Assembly (NCBI GenBank): GCA_017464565.1
Contig: JAFTZH010000035.1
Coordinates: forward strand, 62,001 to 126,000
Length of the DNA stretch: 64,000 nt
Direction of reading: 5' to 3'
Source of the DNA: Clostridia bacterium
GTDB taxonomy: Bacteria > Bacillota > Clostridia > Oscillospirales > CAG-272
How positions within the stretch are numbered: position 1 is the first letter of the stretch; every line of letters begins with the position of its first letter. The position numbers were made by a program, and so were the translations under genes. The notes beneath the pieces are model-generated. The model had not been told where the DNA came from and made no database searches. It was given only the letters and a program-made list of their open reading frames with translations. Positions 8,098 through 16,486 of the stretch are shown piece by piece.

Positions 8098-8235
8098 AAA
8101 TTTTCCCTTTTCCTTCATAAAATCAAATTGAGAGTGCAAGTATAAAAAGGCTTATGTCAAGCCGTCGAAAAACGGCGGCTATTATTAATTATAAAATAAT
8201 ATATAACGTTTGTCAAGAAAAAGCTTTTGGCAAAG

Positions 8236-8267
8236 AAAAAAGTCCCGAATTTATTTCGGGACTTTTT
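8236..8267 (-). terminator. Terminator of the nagA-ROK operon
   Basis: AGTCCCG (8241-8247) pairs with CGGGACT (8257-8263) around an AT-rich loop. A-tracts on one side and T-tracts on the other make it usable in both directions. It lies 9 bases after the ROK stop. Confidence 0.85.
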
Positions 8268-8275
8268 GTTTATTA

Positions 8276-9652
8276 TCAGTTGAGCTTGGGGAGACTTGCC
8301 GCCGCAACCGACTGTCCTACGCGGCGGGATTTTTCATCGGGAATATGGAGCTGTATCTTTTTCGCAAGCTCGGGGAATTCCTTGTCAAGAACCTCCTGCG
8401 CGCGCTCAAGAAGGATAACGCCTCCCTCACCCGAGGTAACGCGTCCCATAATAAGAACGTGCTTGATATCGTAAAACTCGGTATAGTACGCGATAGCGTA
8501 TCCGAAATACGCGCCTATGGTATCGTAAATAGCCGCCGCACGCTCGTCTCCGTCCTTCATAAGACCCTGAACAACCTTGAGCTTTTCAGCGGGAGAAAGG
8601 CTCTCGTCAAGCTCTATTCCCGCGTAAGGAGCGAGCTTTATAACTCCGTCCTGCGAGAAATATTTAACTCCGCAGCCGTAGTCTCCCGACCACTCGTCAA
8701 CCATTGCCTCCTCGCAATAGTCAACGGGAACGAACGCAAGCTCGTTGAGCCAGCCCGTTATATTACCCTGCGGGTCAACGTAGCCGCCCGCCTCGGAGGT
8801 ACCCATAGCCACGCCGAGAACCGAATCGTCCTCAAGGTCCATAGCTCCCGCGAGTGCCGTAACGTCGCCGTCGTTGGCTACTTCTATCGGAATATTCTCG
8901 CCTATCTCCTTGGCGACGTCGATATACATATTCTTTACTTTCTTGTCAAAGTCCTCGTCGCTTACCTTGAGGAACAAAGACGCGACCATTATGCGATTGT
9001 CAACGTAAACTCCCGCGCTCGATACGCCGATAGCGTCAACGCGAGGCATATGAGACGCCGCGGTTTTCATAGCGTCGAGTATTCCCTGATAGTGATAGTT
9101 CGGGTCGGAATTGGTCTTCGGGAACCATACTACCTCCTCGGAATACACGCTCTCGCCGTTTACTACCGCGCTAACCTTGCGGTCGCTTCCGCCCGCGTCA
9201 AAGCCGATACGGCATCCGTCGAGATGGCGTCCTATGGGAGCGGCGGCAGACTTGTCCTTCGGCGCGTCCTCAATAGCTCTTATCTCAACGGTGAACGGCT
9301 GCTCGTAAACTCTCTCCATAAAATGAACGTCAAAATCACGGAGTCCTCCGTCGGTATAAGCATCTTTTATCTTATTTCCAACCGTATCACTGCCCGCGAT
9401 TATTATTTTATATCCGCCCGCAACCCAAAGCAAAGACTTTGCTATACGCTCGACGAATCTGAAATTTTCCTCGTCGTGTCCCGTGCCGTCGGGGAATATA
9501 CGGGTTTTGTAGGTAGTGGTGTAGCCTTTGTTTCTTTCGACCGCGATAACGATATCCTGACCGTTCTCACGCGTCGCCTCTCTCATATCACGGCATATAA
9601 CCGAGAGCGGCTGAAATTTGGGGTCGAGTTTTGCGTTTACTTTAAGCTTCAT
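8276..9652 (-). CDS. ROK-family sugar kinase-like protein with N-terminal extension
   Basis: 458 residues. A ROK/actin-fold kinase core begins only at about residue 147 (GCRIGFDAGGSDRK, the phosphate-1 motif), followed by VDAIGVSSAGVYVDN, VANDGDVTALAG (residues 258-269, with the likely catalytic Asp) and GVAMGTSEAGGYVD. The first ~140 residues form an extra domain I do not recognise. The zinc-binding CxCGxxGC motif of classical ROK proteins is absent; EWSGDYGCGVK stands near its place. The ATG at 9652 lies 11 bp inside nagA, so the two are coupled. Context suggests it phosphorylates N-acetylglucosamine or another amino sugar ahead of NagA; this is inference. Confidence 0.75.
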   Translation of the reverse strand: MKLKVNAKLDPKFQPLSVICRDMREATRENGQDIVIAVERNKGYTTTYKTRIFPDGTGHDEENFRFVERIAKSLLWVAGGYKIIIAGSDTVGNKIKDAYTDGGLRDFDVHFMERVYEQPFTVEIRAIEDAPKDKSAAAPIGRHLDGCRIGFDAGGSDRKVSAVVNGESVYSEEVVWFPKTNSDPNYHYQGILDAMKTAASHMPRVDAIGVSSAGVYVDNRIMVASLFLKVSDEDFDKKVKNMYIDVAKEIGENIPIEVANDGDVTALAGAMDLEDDSVLGVAMGTSEAGGYVDPQGNITGWLNELAFVPVDYCEEAMVDEWSGDYGCGVKYFSQDGVIKLAPYAGIELDESLSPAEKLKVVQGLMKDGDERAAAIYDTIGAYFGYAIAYYTEFYDIKHVLIMGRVTSGEGGVILLERAQEVLDKEFPELAKKIQLHIPDEKSRRVGQSVAAASLPKLN

Positions 9653-10784
9653 ATTTGATTTCTCCTCCGATAATGGTTTTCTTTACGTCAAAAGTTTCGT
9701 CGGTAATAATAATATCAGCGTCCTTGCCTACCTCGATAGAGCCCTTGGTCTTTTCGACTCCGATAGCTGCCGCAGGATTGAGAGACGCGCCGTTTACACA
9801 TTCGTGAAGCGGTATGGACGAATTGGAATATACGTTCCATACGCCCTTATTAAGATGAAGAACGCTTCCCGCTACCGTACCGTCCTCAAGACGGCAGACT
9901 ATACCGCGGTAGATTATCTTCGCTCCTCCGAGAGTGTATTCTCCGTAAGGCAGACCTCCCGCGGGCAGACAGTCGGTAATAAAGCAAAGCTTTCTTCCCT
10001 TCAGCTTCCAGAGTATATCGTAGAAGCATTTGTCAACGTGAAAGGTATCTACGATAAGCTCACAGCTTACGTCGGTATTAAGCGCAGCGGTTACGACGCC
10101 GGGCGCACGGTGCGCAAGAGGAGTCATAGCGTTGAACAGATGCGTCGCGTGCTTAACTCCCGCCGCGGTACTGCGTACGGCAGTATCGTAGTCCGAAGAC
10201 GTATGTCCCATAGAAACGACCACGTCCGTATCCCTGCATATCTCGCGTATAGCCGCGAAATCCTCTGTGTCGGTCTCGGGAGCCAAGGTTATTATCTTTA
10301 TAATATCGGCGTACTCCTTTACGAGCTTTGCGTCGGGCTTGAGTATGTACTTCGCGTCCTGCGCGCCTTTTTTGCTCTCGCTTATAAATGGTCCCTCCGC
10401 GTGGCAGCCGAGTATCGCGCTTCCCTCCCAGGTCTTGCTTTCCTCCTTGAGAGAACGGCAGACCTCAAGCGCCTTGCGTATAACCTTTATATCCACCGTC
10501 ATCGTCGTGGGCAGATATCCCGTAACGCCGTTGGCAAGAAGTCCCTTGGATATAGTGCGTATCGAGCTTTCCTCTCCGTCGCACACGTCGCAGCCGAGAT
10601 AGCCGTGTATATGCAAATCAATAAGACCGGGCGAGACGTATCCGCCTTCCGCATCTATAATTTCGGCGTCTGCGGGGACACTATCTGCGGGAACAATCCC
10701 CTCGATAACATCGGTAAAAAGCAGAGCGAATCCGTCGATTACACGGTCCTTTAAAATAATTTTTCCGTTTACAATCGCTTTCAT
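9642..10784 (-). CDS. nagA: N-acetylglucosamine-6-phosphate deacetylase
   Basis: 380 residues. Cytoplasmic amidohydrolase that deacetylates GlcNAc-6-phosphate to glucosamine-6-phosphate in amino-sugar and peptidoglycan salvage. All key residues are visible: DLHIHG (H58, H60), the metal-binding Glu in GCHAEGPF (E130), MGHTSSD (H194), ATHLFNAM (H215) and the catalytic Asp in FITDCLPAGG (D271), matching the known E. coli spacing closely. It is first in a two-gene operon with the ROK-type kinase. nagB is not in the window. Confidence 0.95.
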   Translation of the reverse strand: MKAIVNGKIILKDRVIDGFALLFTDVIEGIVPADSVPADAEIIDAEGGYVSPGLIDLHIHGYLGCDVCDGEESSIRTISKGLLANGVTGYLPTTMTVDIKVIRKALEVCRSLKEESKTWEGSAILGCHAEGPFISESKKGAQDAKYILKPDAKLVKEYADIIKIITLAPETDTEDFAAIREICRDTDVVVSMGHTSSDYDTAVRSTAAGVKHATHLFNAMTPLAHRAPGVVTAALNTDVSCELIVDTFHVDKCFYDILWKLKGRKLCFITDCLPAGGLPYGEYTLGGAKIIYRGIVCRLEDGTVAGSVLHLNKGVWNVYSNSSIPLHECVNGASLNPAAAIGVEKTKGSIEVGKDADIIITDETFDVKKTIIGGEIKYEA

Positions 10785-11136
10785 TTTTATCTCCGTTAAA
10801 TTGAAATTGTTTGAAACATTATTTTAGCAGATTAAGGTATAAAAAGCAACTGTTTTTTACAAAATTTACACTTGTTTAATATTTGCTTTTGAAACGAAAG
10901 ATTATAAAAAATCAAGCAAAAATCAAACGTCATAATTAACAAAAGAGATTGATTAAAAAATCAATAAAGTTTTAATAAAATTTAATAAAGCCTTTTGTGT
11001 TTTTTAGACAATTTTCCAAAACCCCTCTTGACTTATTTCCATTAATAGTTATAATAGACTTATTAATTTCGAGTAATTTTCGTATAAATTTGTGCGAAAA
11101 CTAACGTAACGGTTATAGATAAAAAGGATTAAAAAA
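10785..11136. other. AT-rich divergent intergenic region between nagA and the phosphoesterase gene
   Basis: 352 bp without a gene. The left part can hold the nagA promoter (minus strand TTGCTT, 17 bp, TAAAAT). The right part holds the phosphoesterase promoter at 11028-11055. Between them are runs of A and T with short inverted repeats (TTGATT / AATCAA near 10950). No conserved RNA structure is recognised. Confidence 0.5.
11028..11055 (+). promoter_or_regulatory. Sigma-A promoter of the phosphoesterase gene
   Basis: TTGACT (11028-11033), 16-bp spacer, TATAAT (11050-11055), about 80 bp before the start codon. Confidence 0.6.
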
Positions 11137-12999
11137 ATGAAATTTTTCAAAAAGAAAACAGCTTTTATCTCTCTCATTTTAATTTTTGCCTTATTGAACG
11201 CAGCGTTCACTTCCTGCTCCTCTCCCGACGAATCCGCCATTGAAACGACCACGGAAGTAACCACGTCGGCACCCGAGGAAATACCGATAATACAGGAAGA
11301 AGACATCGGGCTTACCGAGCTTCTTACGCTGAAAAAAGAGCTTCGCTTCAAAGAGGACGGCAATTTCAGAATTTTAGTTCTTTCGGACGTGCAGTCCTCG
11401 GCGGTTCCTCTTCAGGAAAACGTGCAAAACAACATAAAAACGCTCGTCGACAGAGAGAATCCCGACCTCGTGCTCTTCTGCGGGGATAATTCACTCAATA
11501 TGACCTCCGCCGAAAGCTTACGCATATATCTTCAAGGTATGGTTGGATATATTGAAGAAAAGAATATCCCTTGGGCTCACGTTTACGGCAATCACGACGA
11601 CGAGACATTAAGCTATCAAACTTCTCCCACGCTCTCAAAGGAAGAACAGCAAAAGGTTTACGAAAGCTTTGAGTGGTGTGTTTCAAAGGCAGGAGACGAA
11701 GAACTTTCGGGTGTTGGAAATTTCGTTCTTCCGATACTGCGCTCCGACTCGGATAAAATCGGATTCAACGTTTGGTGCTTGGATTCGGGAAGTTATTTGA
11801 GCGGAAAGGAAAATTCAGATATGTTCCCTTACGCAAGCTCCTACGCGGGATATGGAAGCACAGCGTACGACTATATACGCCCCGACCAGATAGCTTGGTA
11901 TTACACGACCTCACAAAAGCTTGAGGAATATAATCAGGAGACAATCCCCTCGATTATGAGCTTTCATATTCCCCTGCAGGAATTTTATACCGCTTGGATA
12001 AACCGAAAAAGTCTTTCCTACAACGGAGAGTTCAGCGACAGCGGAATAGGCGCCTCTGCGGTAAACTCGGGAATGTTCTCCGCCGTTCTGGCGCGCGGAG
12101 ACGTCAAGGCTATCGTATGCGGACACGACCACAGGAACGATTTTATGATAGAATACTGCGGCATAAAGCTCTGCGCCAGCTCCACTCCCTCCAACGCTTC
12201 GTATTGCTACGAGGATATGCTCGGCGCAAGAGTTTTGGTAATAAATGAAAACGACACCGAGAATATAACTACCTATATGTCGTATATAAACAAGGATACG
12301 CTTGATTATAACGAGCTTGATACTATAAGCTCCGATACTCTGATAGATTTTGAAAACGACGATTTTGCAACGAGAATAAGCGGATATAACGGAAATACCG
12401 ACGGATACGTAAAGCTTCACGAAATATCACTTCTCTTCTCGGAGGAAAAAGGCACCTCCGAATCCGACGCTTTTGCTATCACCAGAAGCAAATATAACGA
12501 GGACGAGGCGGCTAACGATATAGAAATATCGTTTTTGCTGAACGGCGACTCCATAGGCAAGCTCGGAGAAAAGAAATATCTGACCGTGTACGTAGATCTC
12601 TCAAACAACGGAGAGGCGATAGATTTCGGGCGTGCCTGCCTCGGACTTATAACGACCGACGGCGCCTCGGCTATCTACCGAACCTCCGAAAATACCTCCT
12701 CTGCCGACTCTCCGCTTCCATTTTATTATCTTGCAGACGGAGCAACGGAATGGAGCGTAGCGTATCACAGCGAGAACGGCTTCTTCGGCGCAAACGAGGG
12801 TGCCTCGGCAGAGGGCTTTAAGGGTCTGCTTGCCTTTCCGATAGAGGATATGCTTCAAAAAGGTACCGGTGACACGCTCAAGGACAGCGACGTGATAACG
12901 GGATTTTATCTGTACTGTACATTGCTTGATGAAGATATGGCGGAAAATTATTTTTATATCGACGACTTTTCTCTCGTTGAGGATATCTTTACAGCCTGA
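11137..12999 (+). CDS. Secreted calcineurin-like metallophosphoesterase lipoprotein
   Basis: 620 residues. A lipoprotein signal peptide with lipobox FTSC (Cys27) is followed by a Thr/Glu-rich linker. Residues ~80-370 are a calcineurin-type phosphoesterase: FRILVLSDVQ, VLFCGDNS, VYGNHDDE, MSFHIP and CGHDHRND give the metal-binding series; the usual DxH of the first motif is DxQ. The last ~220 residues (from about 400) read as a beta-rich domain, perhaps carbohydrate- or surface-binding, with no family I can name. It should act outside the membrane; substrate unknown (phosphomonoester, phosphodiester or nucleotide). Monocistronic, with its own promoter and terminator. Confidence 0.85.
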   Translation: MKFFKKKTAFISLILIFALLNAAFTSCSSPDESAIETTTEVTTSAPEEIPIIQEEDIGLTELLTLKKELRFKEDGNFRILVLSDVQSSAVPLQENVQNNIKTLVDRENPDLVLFCGDNSLNMTSAESLRIYLQGMVGYIEEKNIPWAHVYGNHDDETLSYQTSPTLSKEEQQKVYESFEWCVSKAGDEELSGVGNFVLPILRSDSDKIGFNVWCLDSGSYLSGKENSDMFPYASSYAGYGSTAYDYIRPDQIAWYYTTSQKLEEYNQETIPSIMSFHIPLQEFYTAWINRKSLSYNGEFSDSGIGASAVNSGMFSAVLARGDVKAIVCGHDHRNDFMIEYCGIKLCASSTPSNASYCYEDMLGARVLVINENDTENITTYMSYINKDTLDYNELDTISSDTLIDFENDDFATRISGYNGNTDGYVKLHEISLLFSEEKGTSESDAFAITRSKYNEDEAANDIEISFLLNGDSIGKLGEKKYLTVYVDLSNNGEAIDFGRACLGLITTDGASAIYRTSENTSSADSPLPFYYLADGATEWSVAYHSENGFFGANEGASAEGFKGLLAFPIEDMLQKGTGDTLKDSDVITGFYLYCTLLDEDMAENYFYIDDFSLVEDIFTA

Positions 13000-13008
13000 A
13001 CGCAGACC

Positions 13009-13045
13009 GCGCCCGATTGGCACAAGCCAATCGGGCGCATTTTTT
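13009..13045. terminator. Bidirectional terminator between phosphoesterase and SulP genes
   Basis: A perfect 12-bp GC-rich stem, GCGCCCGATTGG (13009-13020) with CCAATCGGGCGC (13027-13038), followed by ATTTTTTATT. It closes the plus-strand gene and can serve the converging sulP. Confidence 0.9.
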
Positions 13046-13059
13046 ATTGTTTTTCATAT

Positions 13060-14733
13060 TTAACCGCGGCATATATTTTCTGCTGCGGCAAGAGCGTCGT
13101 CTATGGTAGCGGCGAAATTCTCGCCCCCGACTCTTTCGTAAAATCCCGATTTTTTCATAACCGACATAGGCTCACTGCAAACGTGCGAAAATATCAGCGT
13201 AATTCCCTTATTGCGGCAAACGGTGAGAAGAAGCTCTAAATTTTTCATAGCCGTTGCGTCTATTGACGGAACGTTGCTCATACGTATAACGAGTACCCTA
13301 GTATCCTCATCAAGAGAAAAATCCAAAAACTTATCGGCGTCGGCAAAAAACATAGGTCCGTTTATTTCGTATACGACGGCTCCCGAGGGAATCTCCTTTG
13401 CCTTCGCGTCAGCGCTCTCGCCCTTTCCGTCCCAGCGGCGAACCGTGGTAACGTCTGACATTCTCTTCATAAAGAGAATAGCCGCGAGTACGAGTCCTAC
13501 CGCTATGGCTACCACGAGGTCAAACACAACGGTAAGCACGAAGGTAACGACGAGAACGAGAACCTCGCTCAATTTTGAAGAACGGCATATATTTGCGAAG
13601 CGTCTCCACTCACTCATATTGTAGGCTACCATAAAGAGAATTGCCGCTATAATGGGCATAGGTATCATTTTAGCGAGAGGCATAAGCACGAGCAGGAAAG
13701 CAAGAAGCACCACGGCGTGTACCATTCCGGCTATGGGAGAGCGTCCGCCGTTCTTGACGTTAGCGGCGGTTCTCGCTATCGCTCCCGTCGCGGGTATTCC
13801 TCCGAATATACCCGAACATACGTTTCCGAGACCCTGAGCTATAAGCTCGGTATTGGAGTTGTGCCTGTCGCCTATCATTCCGTCGGACACCACGCAGGAA
13901 AGCAGGGATTCAATGGCCGCAAGCACCGCTATCGTAAAGGCGCTCGGAAGCACCGCTTTTACGGTATCAAAGCTGAACGACGGCAAAGACGGTGTGGGAA
14001 ATCCCGATGACAAGGTGGGATAAAGCGTGCCTATCGTATTGACTTCAAGAGGCGTAAAACGCACAAGCAGAATACCGGCTATGACCGCTATGATAGAAGC
14101 GGGTATCTTCGAGCATATTTTTGAGAAAACTCCGAGCTTGGTTTTTGCGAGCAGAGGCCAAAGGATAAGTATAGCCATACCGACGCATCCCACGAGAAGC
14201 GCGTGAAGGTTTACGGTACCGATAGAACGCGCGATAGCCTCCACCTTCTCGGAGGTCTCTATTGCGTTAGTTCCCTCCGCGAAAGTAAGCCCCAGAAAGT
14301 CTTTTATCTGACCTATTACTATCGTAACGGCGATACCCGCGGTAAAGCCCGTGGTAATCGTCATAGGTATGTATTTTATAAGCGAGCCGAAATGAAATAC
14401 TCCCATAAGAATCAGCAGTATTCCCGCGATTATGGTAGCGATTATAAGCCCCGACAGTCCGTGGGTTGCCACAACGCCCGCTACTATGGTCGCAAAAGCC
14501 GCCGTAGGTCCCGATATATTTACACTGCTTCCGCCGAACAAGGCGATAACGAAGCCCGCTATTATAGCGGTATAGAGTCCCTGCTCGGGAGACACGCCGG
14601 AGGCGATGGCGAGAGCTATCGACAGCGGAAGCGCGATAATGGCTACTATAACGCCCGCTACGATATCGTTGATAAGCTTGTTTTTTCCGTAATTTTTAAG
14701 TGAACTGAAAAGCTTTGGCTGAAAAGTCTTCAT
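13060..14733 (-). CDS. SulP-family anion permease with STAS domain
   Basis: 557 residues. An SLC26/SulP transporter with about 10-12 membrane segments. The N-terminal region has the family pattern AGVIVAIIALPLSIALAIASG and GLYTAIIAGFVIALFGGS; NISGPTAAFATIVAG and CSGIFGGIPATGAIART follow. The C-terminal ~110 residues form a cytoplasmic STAS domain (VVYEINGPMFFADADK, then VLVIRMSNVPSIDATAM). Substrate may be sulfate, bicarbonate or another anion; the sequence does not decide. No strong ribosome binding site precedes the ATG; GGAGGAGA lies about 28 bases upstream, before a small hairpin (CGGATGCTCCG). Confidence 0.9.
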   Translation of the reverse strand: MKTFQPKLFSSLKNYGKNKLINDIVAGVIVAIIALPLSIALAIASGVSPEQGLYTAIIAGFVIALFGGSSVNISGPTAAFATIVAGVVATHGLSGLIIATIIAGILLILMGVFHFGSLIKYIPMTITTGFTAGIAVTIVIGQIKDFLGLTFAEGTNAIETSEKVEAIARSIGTVNLHALLVGCVGMAILILWPLLAKTKLGVFSKICSKIPASIIAVIAGILLVRFTPLEVNTIGTLYPTLSSGFPTPSLPSFSFDTVKAVLPSAFTIAVLAAIESLLSCVVSDGMIGDRHNSNTELIAQGLGNVCSGIFGGIPATGAIARTAANVKNGGRSPIAGMVHAVVLLAFLLVLMPLAKMIPMPIIAAILFMVAYNMSEWRRFANICRSSKLSEVLVLVVTFVLTVVFDLVVAIAVGLVLAAILFMKRMSDVTTVRRWDGKGESADAKAKEIPSGAVVYEINGPMFFADADKFLDFSLDEDTRVLVIRMSNVPSIDATAMKNLELLLTVCRNKGITLIFSHVCSEPMSVMKKSGFYERVGGENFAATIDDALAAAENICRG

Positions 14734-14860
14734 AGATAACGGAGCATCCGATAAGATGTTCTCTCCTCCTTAATAGTTTAATAGAAACGACTCCGTATAA
14801 TTATACAACTATCCATTGGAATTTTCAATCCCCAAAATAAAAAAAGTAAAATTGAGATAT

Positions 14861-14899
14861 AAAAAATCAGGCGGCAGAAAATCTGCCGCCTGATTTTTT
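14861..14899. terminator. Strong bidirectional terminator-like hairpin with no obvious gene
   Basis: An 18-bp perfect stem (14861-14878 with 14882-14899), GC core GGCGGCAG, and a T-run in both directions. It faces the back of sulP and no annotated gene ends at it. Confidence 0.7.
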
Positions 14900-14989
14900 T
14901 AACCTCTACTCCTACTCCGTTCTCATCCACCTCGTTCAATAGCACTGCCAACGCAACTCTCTTTTTATGAGAAAAACCTCAAAATGATA

Positions 14990-15018
14990 TTGACAAAAAA
15001 ACAAATCTGTGATATAAT
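14990..15018 (+). promoter_or_regulatory. Consensus sigma-A promoter of tRNA-Leu(CAG)
   Basis: Perfect TTGACA (14990-14995) and TATAAT (15013-15018) with a 17-bp spacer. The tRNA starts about 130 bases after the expected transcription start. Confidence 0.85.
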
Positions 15019-15024
15019 ACCATT

Positions 15025-15157
15025 CGTGCCTGTACGGGTACGGCGAACTGTCCAACGGACAGTTGTAACAATTTAATATGCGGGTATCTTTGTGCTTGGC
15101 ACAAGTAAAGAACGCAGAGCGTTCTTTAGGCATCGCCATACCACGCTCATTTCATTC
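15025..15157 (+). ncRNA. Structured leader preceding tRNA-Leu(CAG)
   Basis: About 130 nt between promoter and tRNA contain successive hairpins: AACTGTCC/GGACAGTT (15046-15064), TTGTGC/GCACAA, AAAGAACGC/GCGTTCTTT (15108-15128), and CCATACC, which can pair with GGTATGG at the 5' end of the tRNA itself. GCGGGTAT, the tRNA's first eight bases, occurs also in the leader near 15078. It may be a processed leader, a separate small RNA or a decayed tRNA-like remnant. I know no family for it. Confidence 0.4.
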
Positions 15158-15244
15158 GCGGGTATGGCGGAATTGGCAGACGCGCTAGATTCAGGTTCTA
15201 GTGGGGGCGACTTCGTGCAGGTTCAAGTCCTGTTACCCGCACCA
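15158..15244 (+). tRNA. tRNA-Leu(CAG)
   Basis: Acceptor stem GCGGGTA pairs with TACCCGC. The D arm has GCGGAATTGGCAGACGC. Anticodon stem CTAGA/TCTAG holds loop TTCAGGT, anticodon CAG. A long variable arm (class II) and TTCAAGTC in the T loop follow. 3' CCA is encoded. It reads CUG. Confidence 0.97.
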
Positions 15245-15250
15245 ATATAA

Positions 15251-15290
15251 ATGCCGAAACCATATGTAATTTAGTTTCGGCATATTTTTA
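15251..15290 (+). terminator. Terminator of tRNA-Leu(CAG)
   Basis: ATGCCGAAAC (15251-15260) pairs with GTTTCGGCAT (15274-15283), followed by ATTTTTA. Confidence 0.85.
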
Positions 15291-15367
15291 GGAGAATTGT
15301 TATGGGATTTCCAATATCTACCATATTTATGTTTTTTACGATTTGTTTTAATTAAACAATAATAAAT

Positions 15368-15400
15368 AAAAAAATCCGAAGCAGAGCTTCGGATTTTTTT
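15368..15400 (-). terminator. Terminator of the restriction-modification operon
   Basis: ATCCGAAGC/GCTTCGGAT stem with a three-base loop and poly-A/poly-T arms. It begins at the stop codon of the methyltransferase gene. Confidence 0.88.
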
Positions 15401-16478
15401 ATTTAAACGTTACGTTATATTTCTTTAATCTCTCCCTCATAAGCTCTACGGCGGAGGAGGAGGAATCTATTCCTATAAATCTGCGCCCCAATTTAGCCGC
15501 GGCCAGAAGCGTCGTACCGCTGCCCGCGAAGCAATCCATAACCACGCTGTCCTTGTTTGACGACTGCTTAATTATAAGCTCGAGCATTTCCATATTTTTT
15601 TGAGTCGGATATACGGGATTCTGCGGGTCCTTATATTTCCATATATCCTGAATTTTTTTGCCCTTATGCTCGTCGGCGTACTTCTTTATTCTCGGATTTC
15701 CGGTTTTAGACCATTCTATAAGTCCGAGAGCGTCCATTCTTTCAAACTCATCGGGGCTCGTTCTCCAGTGTCTCCCTGCGGGCGGCAGCATTCCCCTCCA
15801 TGCTTTTCCCGTTATTCCGTTATCGGTCTCACCCGGCGCGTGCAGAGGAATAGTGGTGTATCTTCTTCCGTCCTCGTCAACCTTTGAAAACTTCTCCACT
15901 ATCTCTTCTCTGCCAAGCGGTATCTTTACCTCGTTCCAGATATTCTTTTTTGAATTTTTGGAATAAAAAAGTATAATATCCTTTTCGTTTCCGTATGCGC
16001 TTCGGTCAAAATTTTTAGGATTTGATTTTATTCTCGATATATCGTTTTTAAAGTTTTTCTCTCCGAAAATCTCGTCCAATATGATTTTCAAATAATGCCC
16101 CGTCTTAACGTCAATATGCACGTAAAGACTTCCCTCGTCCGACAGCAGCTCGTATATCAGAACGAATCTTTCATACATAAATTTCATATACTCGTCGTCA
16201 GACATAAAATCGCTGTAAGCCACGTCGCCGATTTTTTTACGGCTCACCGTATTCGCGCGCTCCTTGCTGAACGAAAAAGTCTGATTAGTATTGAACGGCG
16301 GGTCGATATATACCAAATCCACAAATCCCCGCCGCGCGCCAAGCAGGCTTGACATAACGCCAAAGTTATCTCCGCAAAACAGGTAAGATTTATCATCGTC
16401 AACGGTAACGGGAGGGGTATTCCGAGCTTTTGACAGTATAGAATTCCGTCCCTCTTTACCCTCAAAAAATAATTCCAT
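15399..16478 (-). CDS. Type II DNA methyltransferase (N6/N4, beta class)
   Basis: 359 residues. Amino-methyltransferase of the N6_N4_Mtase family (PF01555). The catalytic motif DPPF is at residues 59-62, preceded by FVDLVYI. The SAM-binding motif FAGSGTT is at about 317-323, followed by GRRFIGIDSS. The motif order (catalytic before SAM-binding) defines the beta class. The target-recognition region lies between, around residues 100-290, and includes IPLHAPGETDNGITGKAW. It should protect host DNA from the neighbouring nuclease by methylating adenine or N4-cytosine; the recognition site cannot be read from sequence. It is second in the operon, 8 bp after the nuclease stop, with AAGGAG inside the nuclease gene's end. 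Confidence 0.92.
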   Translation of the reverse strand: MELFFEGKEGRNSILSKARNTPPVTVDDDKSYLFCGDNFGVMSSLLGARRGFVDLVYIDPPFNTNQTFSFSKERANTVSRKKIGDVAYSDFMSDDEYMKFMYERFVLIYELLSDEGSLYVHIDVKTGHYLKIILDEIFGEKNFKNDISRIKSNPKNFDRSAYGNEKDIILFYSKNSKKNIWNEVKIPLGREEIVEKFSKVDEDGRRYTTIPLHAPGETDNGITGKAWRGMLPPAGRHWRTSPDEFERMDALGLIEWSKTGNPRIKKYADEHKGKKIQDIWKYKDPQNPVYPTQKNMEMLELIIKQSSNKDSVVMDCFAGSGTTLLAAAKLGRRFIGIDSSSSAVELMRERLKKYNVTFK

Positions 16479-16486
16479 AAAGCTCC

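Larger units (their letters stand above)
14734..15157. other. Gene-poor 424-bp region upstream of tRNA-Leu
   Basis: It holds a strong isolated hairpin (14861-14899), a consensus promoter (14990-15018) and a run of hairpins before the tRNA (15019-15157). A 67-codon frame on the minus strand (15139-14936) ends 37 bases before the hairpin; it has no convincing ribosome binding site and lies antisense to the structured leader, so I do not call it a gene. Confidence 0.5.

Noticed and set aside
8210-9658. Long open frame (482 codons) antisense to the ROK kinase gene
   Set aside because: It exactly shadows a well-supported gene. These genes rarely use TTA, CTA or TCA codons, which leaves the antisense frame open by chance. 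The product has no recognisable features.
9618-10754. Long open frame antisense to nagA
   Set aside because: Same cause; nagA has all its catalytic residues on the other strand.
14936-15139. 67-codon frame on the minus strand before tRNA-Leu
   Set aside because: No good ribosome binding site and antisense to a hairpin-rich leader; kept only as part of a finding because a terminator follows.
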